From Betaproteobacteria bacterium (GTDB lineage: Bacteria > Pseudomonadota > Gammaproteobacteria > Burkholderiales > Burkholderiaceae): 10,016 nt of DNA. The notes under the pieces were generated by a model. The model was not told the origin of the DNA, searched no databases, and saw only the letters and a list, made by a program, of their open reading frames with translations. Shown piece by piece: positions 1 to 6,403 of this stretch (the first letter of the stretch is position 1; each line of letters begins with the position of its first letter). The position numbers were made by a program, and so were the translations under genes. The stretch covers positions 1 through 10,016 of the forward strand of contig JAGWXN010000111.1 in NCBI GenBank assembly GCA_018969885.1, read 5' to 3'.

Positions 1-982
1 GGCCGTCGCGACGCGTCACCTGATCCGCACCGCGCTCGATCGCATCGTGAAGGTTGCGTAGCGCGGGCTCGAGGCCACGACCTGCAGCGCTTGCATCATC
101 GACAATCAAAATTCCTGGCGACGCCTTGATTGCGACCGGGGCTTCGATCGAATGGTCATCATGAATTTTTCGGGCGGTAATCGCCCGCCGACCCATCGCC
201 CCATTGACCTTCACCACGGGTTCCCTGCAGGGCACCCAGCGGCGATCGACCGCGAGCTCACCGGCCGACGCCGACGATTGCTCGGCGGGCGTGTGCGGGG
301 AAGCTGCGATCGACGCATCCACCGATTCATGCAACCCGCCATCAAAAATGCGCACTACCTCATCGCCTGCGAGTACCGCGTGCGGCACCCAGACGATGCC
401 CCGCGAGATCGCCGCCAGCTGGCCCACCAGGCTTGACCGACCGCTACCAGGCGGCCCGTAAACGACGAAGTTTCTTTGCGAGGCCAGCGCAATGCCAAGT
501 TGCTCCATCGTGGCGTCGTCGAGTGCGAGGCTGCTGAACGCATCGCTCAGCGGCGGTCGGCCGCATGCGGCGGCATGGGGCAGCGCACGCGCGACCAGCT
601 GTCTTCGATAGTCATCCAGACTCACCGGCGCAGGACCTACATAGCGGCTACGCGACAGCGCTTCCGCCGCGCGGGCACGGCCGCTGTCGGTCAGTGCGAA
701 CGTCCACTGCGGAGATGAACGATCGCCGCCCACGGGTTGAATCAATTTGGCCATTCGCAACCTTCTGATCAGAGTTTCCACCAGACAAACCGGGAGCAGC
801 AGCCTTGCCGAGAGGCCCTTGCAATCAATATCGCCCGCGACGTACAGATGCCGCAGTACGAGCTGGTTCAACCAGCCCGGAGCCAGTCCGGTGTCATCGA
901 TAGTGAGCGGCGAACGTGGCCCGCTCGTGGACGGGTGCGGATTAGACAGGGGGCCTGCACGATCGAGTTCAGTCATATCCAT
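1..982 (-). CDS. AAA-family ATPase with N-terminal winged-helix-like domain, 3' end cut by the window edge
   Basis: The frame stays open from an ATG at 982 to base 1 (327 codons), so the C-terminus is missing. Residues about 28-125 are a helical, winged-helix-like region: a segment like 'DTGLAPGWLNQLVLRHLY', then 'FALTDSGRARAAEAL' and 'YVGPAPVSLDDYRRQ'. From memory these are hallmarks of a bacterial family usually annotated as 'AAA ATPase' or 'ATPase with chaperone activity'. The nucleotide-binding domain follows: Walker A at residues 176-183 (GPPGSGRS) and Walker B near 291-296 (ILIVDD). The Walker A Lys is replaced by Arg182 (codon CGG, 437-439), so ATP hydrolysis may be weak or lost. 'VVRIFDGGLHESV' and 'DRRWVPCREPVV' between the two motifs also match my memory of the family. 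An in-frame stop lies two codons upstream of the start, and the gene begins 25 bases after the prepilin peptidase stop, so the two are probably co-transcribed. The exact role is unknown; assembly or regulation of Flp pili is inferred from context. Confidence 0.85.
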   Translation of the reverse strand, partial: MDMTELDRAGPLSNPHPSTSGPRSPLTIDDTGLAPGWLNQLVLRHLYVAGDIDCKGLSARLLLPVCLVETLIRRLRMAKLIQPVGGDRSSPQWTFALTDSGRARAAEALSRSRYVGPAPVSLDDYRRQLVARALPHAAACGRPPLSDAFSSLALDDATMEQLGIALASQRNFVVYGPPGSGRSSLVGQLAAISRGIVWVPHAVLAGDEVVRIFDGGLHESVDASIAASPHTPAEQSSASAGELAVDRRWVPCREPVVKVNGAMGRRAITARKIHDDHSIEAPVAIKASPGILIVDDASAAGRGLEPALRNLHDAIERGADQVTRRDG

Positions 983-1007
983 GGATCAACACCTGTCCAG
1001 CCCGGCG

Positions 1008-1595
1008 CTAGCCGAGCAGATTGAAATAAGCAGCCAGCGCAAATCCTGCGACCCCGGATGTGATGGCGAGCGCCATCGGCAGGCGCGGCGCGGGCTCGAG
1101 GAGCGCTTCGGTCCGATTGCCACTCGCATCGCTTGGGCTCATTAGTGGCCATCGCAACCAGCCTGCGATACGCGCCCCCGCCGACAGAAGCTCGCGGTCG
1201 AGCAGCGCGTAAACCAGCGCCAGCACGCCGGCCGAGAGCATGACCCCGAGCAGCACCGCCGGCAGGGCGGCGAGTCCAACGAACGCCCCCACCGCGGCCA
1301 TCAGCTTGGTATCGCCTGCACCAATCCAACCGCGTGCATACGGAAACAGCAGCAGAACAAGGGCAGCGACTCCACCGAGGAGGGATGTCTTCAACCCCAG
1401 GCCACCGGGCAGGTAGGGGTCAAACAACCCCGCCCCACCCGGCGCGAGTCCGTGAAAGGCCAACGCACCGAACAGCCCGGAAACAGTCAGCAAGTTGGGA
1501 ATCCGTCGGCTACGCCAGTCACTCACGCAACTGGCAGCAAGCAACAGAACGAGGCCCAACTGCCCGAGCCGAACCATCCAGAGGTCGAACGCCAT
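1008..1595 (-). CDS. tadV: Type IV (Flp/Tad) prepilin peptidase, TadV/CpaA-like
   Basis: This is an inner-membrane aspartyl protease of the A24 family that removes the short leader from prepilins, here probably the Flp pilin encoded just upstream. With the ATG at 1595 the protein has 195 residues, normal for the short CpaA/TadV type, which lacks the N-terminal methyltransferase domain of PilD. The first membrane helix is followed by 'SDWRSRRIPN', holding catalytic Asp26. The second catalytic Asp95 sits in the GAGD motif (92-95), followed by TKLM. Several further hydrophobic segments and a C-terminal 'RLPMALAI' complete the family pattern. A TTG two codons upstream (1601) could also serve as start; neither has a clear Shine-Dalgarno sequence, so the start is uncertain by two residues. 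The gene lies 73 bases after the pilin stop and 25 bases before the ATPase gene. Confidence 0.93.
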   Translation of the reverse strand: MAFDLWMVRLGQLGLVLLLAASCVSDWRSRRIPNLLTVSGLFGALAFHGLAPGGAGLFDPYLPGGLGLKTSLLGGVAALVLLLFPYARGWIGAGDTKLMAAVGAFVGLAALPAVLLGVMLSAGVLALVYALLDRELLSAGARIAGWLRWPLMSPSDASGNRTEALLEPAPRLPMALAITSGVAGFALAAYFNLLG

Positions 1596-1668
1596 CAACA
1601 ACCAGCCCGGAAGGATCCGAACCGTTCCTCACAGAACCCGATGCGCGGCATGCCCGAGACCATCCTGA

Positions 1669-1878
1669 TCAGGCCGGGCAGCCTACTGCCGTGCCGCCGC
1701 CGGCGGTCACTGCACCGTTAAGCTTGTTGCAAACCAGCGAGAAGATCGCGTTGAGGTTGCCCCCGGCTGCGGTCACGGCAGCAATGACCACCACCGCCAA
1801 CAGTCCGGCGATCAGGCCATACTCGATCGCTGTGACACCGGACTCGTCCTGCCAGAAGTTTTTGAGTGCTGTTGACAT
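1669..1878 (-). CDS. flp: Flp-type type IVb pilin precursor
   Basis: This 69-residue protein is the major subunit type of Flp/Tad pili, which mediate surface attachment. A short charged leader (1-14, ending ESG) precedes 'VTAIEYGLIAGLLAVVVI', the canonical Flp signature. Cleavage is expected between Gly14 and Val15, giving a 55-residue mature pilin with Glu and Tyr at mature positions 5 and 6. Residues 22-38 form the single hydrophobic helix. The tail after the helix is rich in Gly and Ala and carries Cys50 and Cys67, which could form a disulphide; short Flp pilins as I know them usually lack this pair. The ATG at 1878 is chosen because GGAGAG lies 6 bases upstream. The frame extends back to 2088, but that extension is Arg-rich and unlike any pilin leader. 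The gene comes first in the flp-tadV-ATPase set. Confidence 0.93.
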   Translation of the reverse strand: MSTALKNFWQDESGVTAIEYGLIAGLLAVVVIAAVTAAGGNLNAIFSLVCNKLNGAVTAGGGTAVGCPA

Positions 1879-1929
1879 CTGTTGCTCTCCATCTCGTTGA
1901 GTGATGCCGTCCGCGCACGCCGGACGACG

Positions 1930-1966
1930 ACGAAACCCCGTGATCGTCAGATCAGCGGGGCTTCGC
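1930..1966 (-). promoter_or_regulatory. Strong hairpin in the presumed leader of the pilin transcript
   Basis: Bases 1931-1940 pair with 1956-1965, and 1941-1945 pair with 1950-1954, around a four-base loop (1946-1949) with one bulged base at 1955. That is 15 pairs, of which 1935/1961 is G-U in minus-strand RNA but A-C in plus-strand RNA. The next outer position, 1930/1966, is also U-G on the minus strand. The structure ends about 50 bases before the pilin ATG. It could be a leader element for pilin expression or mRNA stability, or an attenuator, since UUU lies within the descending arm. There is no long U-tract after it, so a simple intrinsic terminator is less likely. The function is inferred. 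Confidence 0.6.
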
Positions 1967-1994
1967 ATCGCCACACACCGAGGTGTGCGTCGAT
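1967..1994 (-). promoter_or_regulatory. Second hairpin directly abutting the pilin-leader hairpin
   Basis: Bases 1972-1978 pair with 1983-1989 around a four-base loop, and 1967-1970 pair with 1991-1994 after a single 1x1 mismatch (1971/1990). Pair 1973/1988 is U-G in minus-strand RNA and A-C in plus-strand RNA. The hairpin sits one base from the 1931-1965 hairpin, so the two could stack coaxially. The pairing is directly visible in the sequence; a role in the leader RNA is inferred. Confidence 0.5.
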
Positions 1995-1997
1995 ACG

Positions 1998-2022
1998 AGA
2001 AGCGAGAGTAAGAAGGGGGGAA
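1998..2022 (-). other. Polypyrimidine tract between the clpB 3' hairpins and the pilin-leader hairpins
   Basis: The minus-strand copy of this 25-base stretch is almost all C and T, including a run of six C, with only an isolated A and G. It is flanked by hairpins on both sides and has no obvious pairing partner nearby. C-rich, G-poor unstructured RNA is the kind of sequence Rho loads onto, so it could help end clpB transcription. That role is a guess from composition only. Confidence 0.35.
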
Positions 2023-2045
2023 TCCGACCGCAATGTGCGATCGAG

Positions 2046-2073
2046 CGCAGACTTGCTGCGAAGCAAGCCTGCG
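2046..2073 (-). other. Stable hairpin in the clpB 3' untranslated region
   Basis: Bases 2046-2057 pair with 2062-2073 around a four-base loop, giving 12 pairs. One of these (2051/2068) is U-G in minus-strand RNA but A-C on the plus strand, so the fold is better in the clpB-sense transcript. No U-tract follows, which argues against a classical intrinsic terminator on its own. It may protect the clpB mRNA 3' end or act together with the hairpin just before it. Confidence 0.5.
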
Positions 2074-2090
2074 GACGCGCGAACGCAAAG

Positions 2091-2110
2091 CGCGCGGCGA
2101 AAACCGCGCG
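2091..2110 (-). terminator. Candidate weak terminator hairpin of clpB
   Basis: Seven G/C pairs (2091-2097 with 2104-2110) enclose a six-base loop that reads TTTTCG on the minus strand. The hairpin begins 7 bases after the clpB stop codon. Only three T residues follow the stem within the next few bases (C then TTT then G), so termination by this element alone would be inefficient. The hairpin is also perfect on the plus strand, so strand cannot be decided from pairing here; position after clpB suggests minus. Confidence 0.45.
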
Positions 2111-2117
2111 GCGAGCG

Positions 2118-4718
2118 CTAGTGAACGATACGACCGAAGCGGAATTCGCCGTTCACAAAATCGACCGGGACCTCGTCTTTGGGACCGAATCGCCCCTCGA
2201 GAACCAGTCGCGCCACCGGGTTTTCGATGTGCTGCTGAATGGCGCGCTTGAGCGGTCGCGCACCGTAGAGGGGATCAAAGCCCACCTTGGCGACTTCATC
2301 GAGCGCAGCGTCGGTGACCGATAGCGTCATCTCGCGATCCGCCAGACGCTTTTCCAGGCGAGCAAGCTGAATACGCGCAATGTTTCGGATCTGGTCACGG
2401 CCCAGCGCGTGGAACACCACGATCTCGTCGATGCGATTGATGAACTCCGGGCGGAAGTGCTTGCGGACCTCGCCCATCACGGACTCCTTGATGAGATCGG
2501 GATCCTCGCCCGCAAGACGCTGGATGTCGTGCGAACCGAGGTTGGAGGTCATGACGATGACAGTGTTCCTGAAATCCACCGTGCGCCCCTGGCCATCGGT
2601 CATGCGGCCATCGTCGAGCGCCTGCAGCAGCACATTGAACACATCGGGATGCGCCTTTTCGACTTCATCGAGCAGGATCACGCTGTAGGGCTTGCGGCGC
2701 ACGGCTTCGGTGAGGTGCCCACCCTCCTCATAGCCCACATACCCGGGGGGAGCGCCAATCAGCCTTGCCACCGAATGCCGCTCCATGAACTCGCTCATGT
2801 CGATCCGGATCATGTGCTCTTCGGTATCAAACAGAAACTCGGCCAGCGCCTTGCAGAGTTCGGTTTTGCCAACGCCCGTCGGCCCCAGGAACAAGAAGGA
2901 GCCATAAGGACGATTGGGGTCAGAGAGCCCTGCGCGCGAGCGCCGGATTGCATCGGACACCAGCATGACCGCTTCGTCCTGGCCAACCAGCCGGCGGTGG
3001 AGAAAGTCCTCCATCTTGAGAAGCTTGTCGCGCTCGCCCTGCATCATCTTGGAGACCGGAATACCCGTGGCGCGCGACACGACTTCAGCGATTTCTTCAG
3101 CCCCCACCTGGGTACGTAACAATCGTGGGCGCGCGGCGTCGCCCTGCCCTCGCCCGGCCTCGGCCTCCGCAGCCGATTTGAGACGCCCTTCAAGTTCGGG
3201 GAGCCTGCCGTATTGGATCTCGGCGAGCTTATCGAACTGGCCCCTGCGTTGCAGCTCCGCCATCTCGAGCTTCAACCGATCGATTTCGGCCTTGATCTGC
3301 GCGCTGCCCTGCAATGCCGCTTTCTCAGCCCGCAGAACCTCCTCGAGATCGCTGTACTCTTTTTCGAGTTTGCGGATTTCCTGCTCGATCAGTTCCAGCC
3401 GCTTCTTTGACGCATCGTCTTTCTCGCGCTTGACCGCCTCGCGCTCGATTTTCAGCTGGATGATGCGGCGATCGAGACGGTCCATGCTCTCAGGCTTGGA
3501 GTCGATTTCCATCTTGATGCGCGCCGCTGCCTCGTCGATCAGATCGATCGCCTTGTCGGGAAGGAAACGATCGGTGATGTAGCGATGGGAGAGTTCGGCC
3601 GCAGCCACAATCGCCGGATCGGTGATGTCGACACCGTGGTGAAGCTCATAGCGCTCCTGCAGGCCTCGCAGGATGGCGATCGTGGCCTCAACAGTGGGTT
3701 CCCCCACCAGTACTTTTTGAAAGCGCCGCTCGAGTGCCGCATCTTTCTCGATGTATTTACGATATTCGTCGAGCGTGGTGGCGCCAATGCAGTGCAGCTC
3801 GCCGCGCGAGAGGGCGGGCTTCAACATATTGCCCGCATCCATCGCACCCTCAGCCTTGCCGGCGCCCACCATGGTGTGGATTTCGTCGATGAACAGGATG
3901 ATCCGGCCTTCATCGGCCGCCACTTCTTTCAGCACCGCTTTCAGGCGCTCTTCAAACTCGCCGCGGAACTTGGCGCCAGCGAGCAACCCCGCCATGTCAA
4001 GCACCAGCACCCGCTTGTCACGCAGGGAATCGGGCACCTCACCGTTCACGATTCGCTGCGCGAGACCCTCAACGATGGCGGTCTTGCCGACGCCGGGCTC
4101 ACCAATCAGCACCGGATTGTTTTTGGTGCGACGCTGCAGGATCTGGATCGCGCGCCGAATTTCATCGTCGCGCCCGATCACAGGGTCGAGCTTGCCCTGC
4201 CGAGCGCGCTCGGTAAGATCGATGGTGTATTTCTTGAGCGCTTCGCGCTGGCCTTCGGCCTCCGCACTGGCCACTTTGGCGCCGCCGCGCACCGCGTCAA
4301 TGGCGACCTCCAGCGGCTTGCGCGCGAGCCCTGCTTCGCGCGCGACCCGAGCCGCTTCGCCCTTGTCGTCAGCAAGCGCGAGCAGAAACATTTCGGTGGC
4401 GACGAACTGATCGCCCCGCTTCATAGACTCTTTTTCGGCCAGATTGAGCAGGTTGACGAGTTCTCGGCCGACCTGCACGTCGCCGCTGGCCCCCGACACC
4501 TGGGGCAGCCGTTTGATGGCGGACTCCGCCGCCGACTTGAGCGGGCCGATCCTCACCCCGGCGCGTTCGAGGAGCGCGCGCCCCGATCCGTCGGTCTGGG
4601 CGACAAGCGCCACCAGCAGATGCAGCGGATCGATGTACTGGTTGTCGTTGGCCAGCGCGAGACTCTGGGCCTCGCCGAGCGCCTGCTGAAGTTGCGTAGT
4701 GAGCTTGTCGATGCGCAT
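2118..4718 (-). CDS. clpB: ATP-dependent chaperone (disaggregase) ClpB
   Basis: ClpB is a cytosolic hexameric Hsp100 ATPase that pulls polypeptides out of heat-induced aggregates together with DnaK/DnaJ/GrpE. The protein is full length (866 residues). The N-terminal Clp repeat domain covers about 1-145. NBD1 has Walker A GEPGVGKT at 206-213, Walker B ILFIDE at 274-279 and pore loop GAKFRG at 248-253, with Phe251 where E. coli has Tyr, a mild change. A coiled-coil middle domain of about 410-530 separates ClpB from ClpA and ClpC. NBD2 has Walker A GPTGVGKT at 612-619, pore loop GYVGY at 659-663 and Walker B VILLDE at 680-685. It ends with the C-terminal oligomerisation domain. The start ATG at 4718 gives the standard 'MRIDKLT' N-terminus, with AAAGGA 9 bases upstream. 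A sigma-32-like promoter lies 40-70 bases upstream. The gene stands alone, divergent from the flavin oxidoreductase. Confidence 0.98.
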   Translation of the reverse strand: MRIDKLTTQLQQALGEAQSLALANDNQYIDPLHLLVALVAQTDGSGRALLERAGVRIGPLKSAAESAIKRLPQVSGASGDVQVGRELVNLLNLAEKESMKRGDQFVATEMFLLALADDKGEAARVAREAGLARKPLEVAIDAVRGGAKVASAEAEGQREALKKYTIDLTERARQGKLDPVIGRDDEIRRAIQILQRRTKNNPVLIGEPGVGKTAIVEGLAQRIVNGEVPDSLRDKRVLVLDMAGLLAGAKFRGEFEERLKAVLKEVAADEGRIILFIDEIHTMVGAGKAEGAMDAGNMLKPALSRGELHCIGATTLDEYRKYIEKDAALERRFQKVLVGEPTVEATIAILRGLQERYELHHGVDITDPAIVAAAELSHRYITDRFLPDKAIDLIDEAAARIKMEIDSKPESMDRLDRRIIQLKIEREAVKREKDDASKKRLELIEQEIRKLEKEYSDLEEVLRAEKAALQGSAQIKAEIDRLKLEMAELQRRGQFDKLAEIQYGRLPELEGRLKSAAEAEAGRGQGDAARPRLLRTQVGAEEIAEVVSRATGIPVSKMMQGERDKLLKMEDFLHRRLVGQDEAVMLVSDAIRRSRAGLSDPNRPYGSFLFLGPTGVGKTELCKALAEFLFDTEEHMIRIDMSEFMERHSVARLIGAPPGYVGYEEGGHLTEAVRRKPYSVILLDEVEKAHPDVFNVLLQALDDGRMTDGQGRTVDFRNTVIVMTSNLGSHDIQRLAGEDPDLIKESVMGEVRKHFRPEFINRIDEIVVFHALGRDQIRNIARIQLARLEKRLADREMTLSVTDAALDEVAKVGFDPLYGARPLKRAIQQHIENPVARLVLEGRFGPKDEVPVDFVNGEFRFGRIVH

Positions 4719-4760
4719 GTCGCGATATCCTTTGTGGTCGCCTTACCCTTCCCACTCGAC

Positions 4761-4787
4761 GTGCGGGTTATTGCCGCCGATTTCAAG
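4761..4787 (-). promoter_or_regulatory. Putative heat-shock (sigma-32) promoter of clpB
   Basis: Reading the minus strand, bases 4787-4781 are CTTGAAA, a perfect match to the sigma-32 -35 element. After 13 bases comes CCCGCAC (4767-4761), where a CCCCATNT-like -10 element is expected. Only the leading CCC matches well, so the -10 half is weak. Spacing and position fit, and clpB belongs to the sigma-32 regulon in related bacteria. The predicted start of transcription is near 4754, leaving a leader of about 36 bases. Confidence 0.6.
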
Positions 4788-4805
4788 CCCTCCGGAGCCA
4801 CGCTC

Positions 4806-5924
4806 ATGACCGTCCGACTGTTCGAACCCCTGTCCCTGCGATCGATCCAGCTGCCGAACCGGGTGGTGATTGCGCCCATGTGCCAGTATTCAGCGATCGA
4901 CGGTTGTGCTCAGGCTTGGCATCTCGCCCACCTCGGGCAGCTCGCTCTGAGCGGGGCCGGGCTCCTGATCCTGGAGGCTACCGCGGTCGAGCCACGGGGC
5001 CGGATCACGCCGGGCTGTCTCGGTCTTTACGACGATGCCTGCGAAGAGGCCCTCGGGGGCGTGATCCGCATGATCCGCAGTGTCTCGCCAATACCCCTTG
5101 CGATCCAGCTCGGCCACGCCGGACGCAAGGGCTCTAGCGGCCGGCCCTGGGAGGGCGGCGCGCTCATTCCGCCACACCACGGCGGCTGGAAGCCGGTGGC
5201 GCCCAGCGCGGTGGCGCTCAAAGACGGGGAAGCAGCCCCCGACGAACTGGGGCACCACGACCTGGCGCAGATACGCGAAAGCTTTGTTGCAGCGGCCGCC
5301 CGCGCCGACCGGCTGGGCTTTGATGCCGTCGAGGTCCACGCCGCGCACGGCTACCTGCTGCATCAGTTCCTGTCGCCCGTTGCGAATCATCGAACCGATG
5401 AGTTGGGTGGGCCGCTCGACAACCGCATGCGCTTTCCGCTGGAGGTGATTGCCGCGGTCCGCAGCGCCTGGCCCGCGCACAAGGCACTCGGGGTCCGGCT
5501 GTCGGCCACCGACTGGATCGACGGCAGCGGCTGGGATGTGCCGGACGCCTGCGAGTTTGCGCGGCGCTGCGCGAGCTTGGGCGTTGACTGGATCGATGTA
5601 TCGAGCGCGGGCATTTCACCCCGCCAGAAGATCACGCTCGGCCCGGGTTACCAGGTGCCGTTCGCGAAGGCCGTCCGCGCGGCGGTCGACATCCCGGTCA
5701 TGGCAGTGGGCCTCATCACCGAGCCCCAACAAGCCGAGCAGGTGCTAACGGATGGCAACGCCGACCTGATCGGCATTGCACGCGGCATGTTGTACGACCC
5801 GCGCTGGGTCTGGCATGCTGCCGCAGCCCTTGGGGCCGAGGTGCCGGCGCCGCGCCAATACTGGCGCAGTCAGCCGCGCGAGCACCCTCGCCTCTTTGGC
5901 GATGTCAGAACCGCGCAGCGTTAG
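4806..5924 (+). CDS. NADH:flavin oxidoreductase, Old Yellow Enzyme family (YqjM/XenA-like)
   Basis: This FMN-dependent ene-reductase uses NAD(P)H to reduce activated C=C bonds in enals, enones, nitro compounds and similar electrophiles. It has 372 residues and one TIM-barrel domain. Cys26 and Tyr28 in 'APMCQYS' match the residues that mark the YqjM ('thermophilic-like') subclass. 'QLGHAGRKG' lies at 101-109. The substrate-binding pair His178/His181 sits in 'VHAAHGYLLHQF', followed by 'LSP.AN.RTDELGG'. Near the C-terminus 'ADLIGIARGMLYDP' is the FMN-phosphate segment, and 'QYWR' resembles the tail that reaches the neighbouring subunit in this subclass. The ATG at 4806 is chosen for the family-typical N-terminus and a GGAG 8 bases upstream; the open frame continues upstream only as antisense of clpB. 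The gene is divergent from clpB (87-base gap) and converges on crcB (stops 13 bases apart). The native substrate cannot be told. Confidence 0.95.
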   Translation: MTVRLFEPLSLRSIQLPNRVVIAPMCQYSAIDGCAQAWHLAHLGQLALSGAGLLILEATAVEPRGRITPGCLGLYDDACEEALGGVIRMIRSVSPIPLAIQLGHAGRKGSSGRPWEGGALIPPHHGGWKPVAPSAVALKDGEAAPDELGHHDLAQIRESFVAAAARADRLGFDAVEVHAAHGYLLHQFLSPVANHRTDELGGPLDNRMRFPLEVIAAVRSAWPAHKALGVRLSATDWIDGSGWDVPDACEFARRCASLGVDWIDVSSAGISPRQKITLGPGYQVPFAKAVRAAVDIPVMAVGLITEPQQAEQVLTDGNADLIGIARGMLYDPRWVWHAAAALGAEVPAPRQYWRSQPREHPRLFGDVRTAQR

Positions 5925-5937
5925 CGGGCGGGGCCGG

Positions 5938-6318
5938 TCAGCTCGCCATCAGCCGGTAGCCAAGCGCTGCCGCGGCGAGCGAGCCAATGAGATGCAATGC
6001 AGAGTGCGCCGCGGCGGCCAGCATCTCGCCCCGCATGAGAAGTGCCAGCGACTCGGCCGAAAATGTTGAGAACGTGGTCAGTCCGCCAAGGAACCCGGTG
6101 GTCATGAAAAGCCGCCAGGCGGGCGAGAGTTCGGGATGGCGCACCAGCCAGGCCATTGCCGCACCCGCCAGCAGCCCTCCCGCCAGGTTGGCGGCCAGGG
6201 TGCCGAGCGGCAGTGCGGGCTGTATCCCATTCAGCGCAAGCCCCAGCCCCCAGCGGAGGCACGCGCCCAGGGCGGCGCCCGAGGAGACCGCGCACAGACT
6301 GATCAGGGTTGAAGACAT
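5938..6318 (-). CDS. crcB: Fluoride ion channel CrcB/Fluc
   Basis: CrcB (Fluc) is a small inner-membrane protein that works as an antiparallel dual-topology dimer and lets fluoride leave the cell. The 126-residue product has the usual length and four hydrophobic segments. The signature 'GFLGGLTTFSTFS' at 75-87 holds the GGLTT stretch that forms the central sodium site and the Phe-box residues Phe83 and Phe86. 'LGTLAANLAGG' at 38-48 supplies the conserved pore Asn44. The start ATG at 6318 gives a good N-terminus, but no strong Shine-Dalgarno sequence is visible before it. The gene lies 85 bases after moaE in the same direction and could be read from the same transcript. I see no fluoride riboswitch in that gap. 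Confidence 0.95.
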   Translation of the reverse strand: MSSTLISLCAVSSGAALGACLRWGLGLALNGIQPALPLGTLAANLAGGLLAGAAMAWLVRHPELSPAWRLFMTTGFLGGLTTFSTFSAESLALLMRGEMLAAAAHSALHLIGSLAAAALGYRLMAS

Positions 6319-6403
6319 CGGCGTCAGTTAACCAGCCAGGGTGGACGACGTCGGACGCTCTTTCTTGCGGCTGCGCTGCAACACGCTCGCGCGCGCCCAG
6401 CGT
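6319..6403. other. Intergenic gap between moaE and crcB, no clear element
   Basis: These 85 bases hold no gene. On the minus strand a short inverted repeat (ACGCT...AGCGT, five pairs with a long GC-rich loop) lies just after the moaE stop codon. It has no following T-run and is too weak to call a terminator. No convincing promoter or fluoride riboswitch core is seen before crcB. Confidence 0.4.

Larger units (their letters stand above)
1879..2117. other. Non-coding interval between clpB and the pilin gene
   Basis: These 239 bases contain no credible gene. They hold the clpB 3' hairpins (2091-2110, 2046-2073), a polypyrimidine tract (1998-2022), two abutting hairpins (1930-1994) and the pilin ribosome binding site (GGAGAG, about 1885-1890). 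No convincing sigma-70 or sigma-54 promoter for the pilin was found by eye. It must lie here if the pilin is not read through from clpB. The nearest sigma-70-like pair, TTGCGG and TACTCT spaced by 17 on the minus strand, matches consensus at only three positions in each box. Confidence 0.6.

Noticed and set aside
355..543. A short minus-strand open frame of 62 codons at the left end
   Set aside because: It lies in a different frame inside the truncated ATPase gene, which has clear motifs, so it is a shadow.
1650..1680. Inverted repeat TGCCCG...CGGGCA around the pilin stop codon as a possible terminator
   Set aside because: The stem is only six pairs with a long loop, it overlaps the coding end, and no T-run follows on the minus strand.
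1931..1994. Passing resemblance to a c-di-GMP-I riboswitch (ACGCACA followed by GCGAAGCC on the minus strand ahead of a pilin gene)
   Set aside because: The conserved unpaired core segments of that riboswitch are missing. The matching bases are tied up in two simple hairpins, and the spacing is wrong. An Infernal search would settle it.
1879..2088. A 70-residue N-terminal extension of the pilin frame
   Set aside because: The extension is Arg-rich and not leader-like, it would run through the hairpin region, and the internal ATG at 1878 has a good ribosome binding site and a correct prepilin leader.
2409..3582. Plus-strand open frames of over 200 codons opposite clpB
   Set aside because: They have no family features and lie wholly inside a full-length, intact clpB, so they are shadows.
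3585..4805. A long plus-strand open frame upstream of and in frame with the Old Yellow Enzyme, suggesting a 779-residue fusion protein
   Set aside because: The upstream 407 codons lie antisense to clpB and show no recognisable domain. The family-typical N-terminus and a GGAG ribosome binding site both fall at 4806. High-GC coding sequence often leaves antisense frames open.
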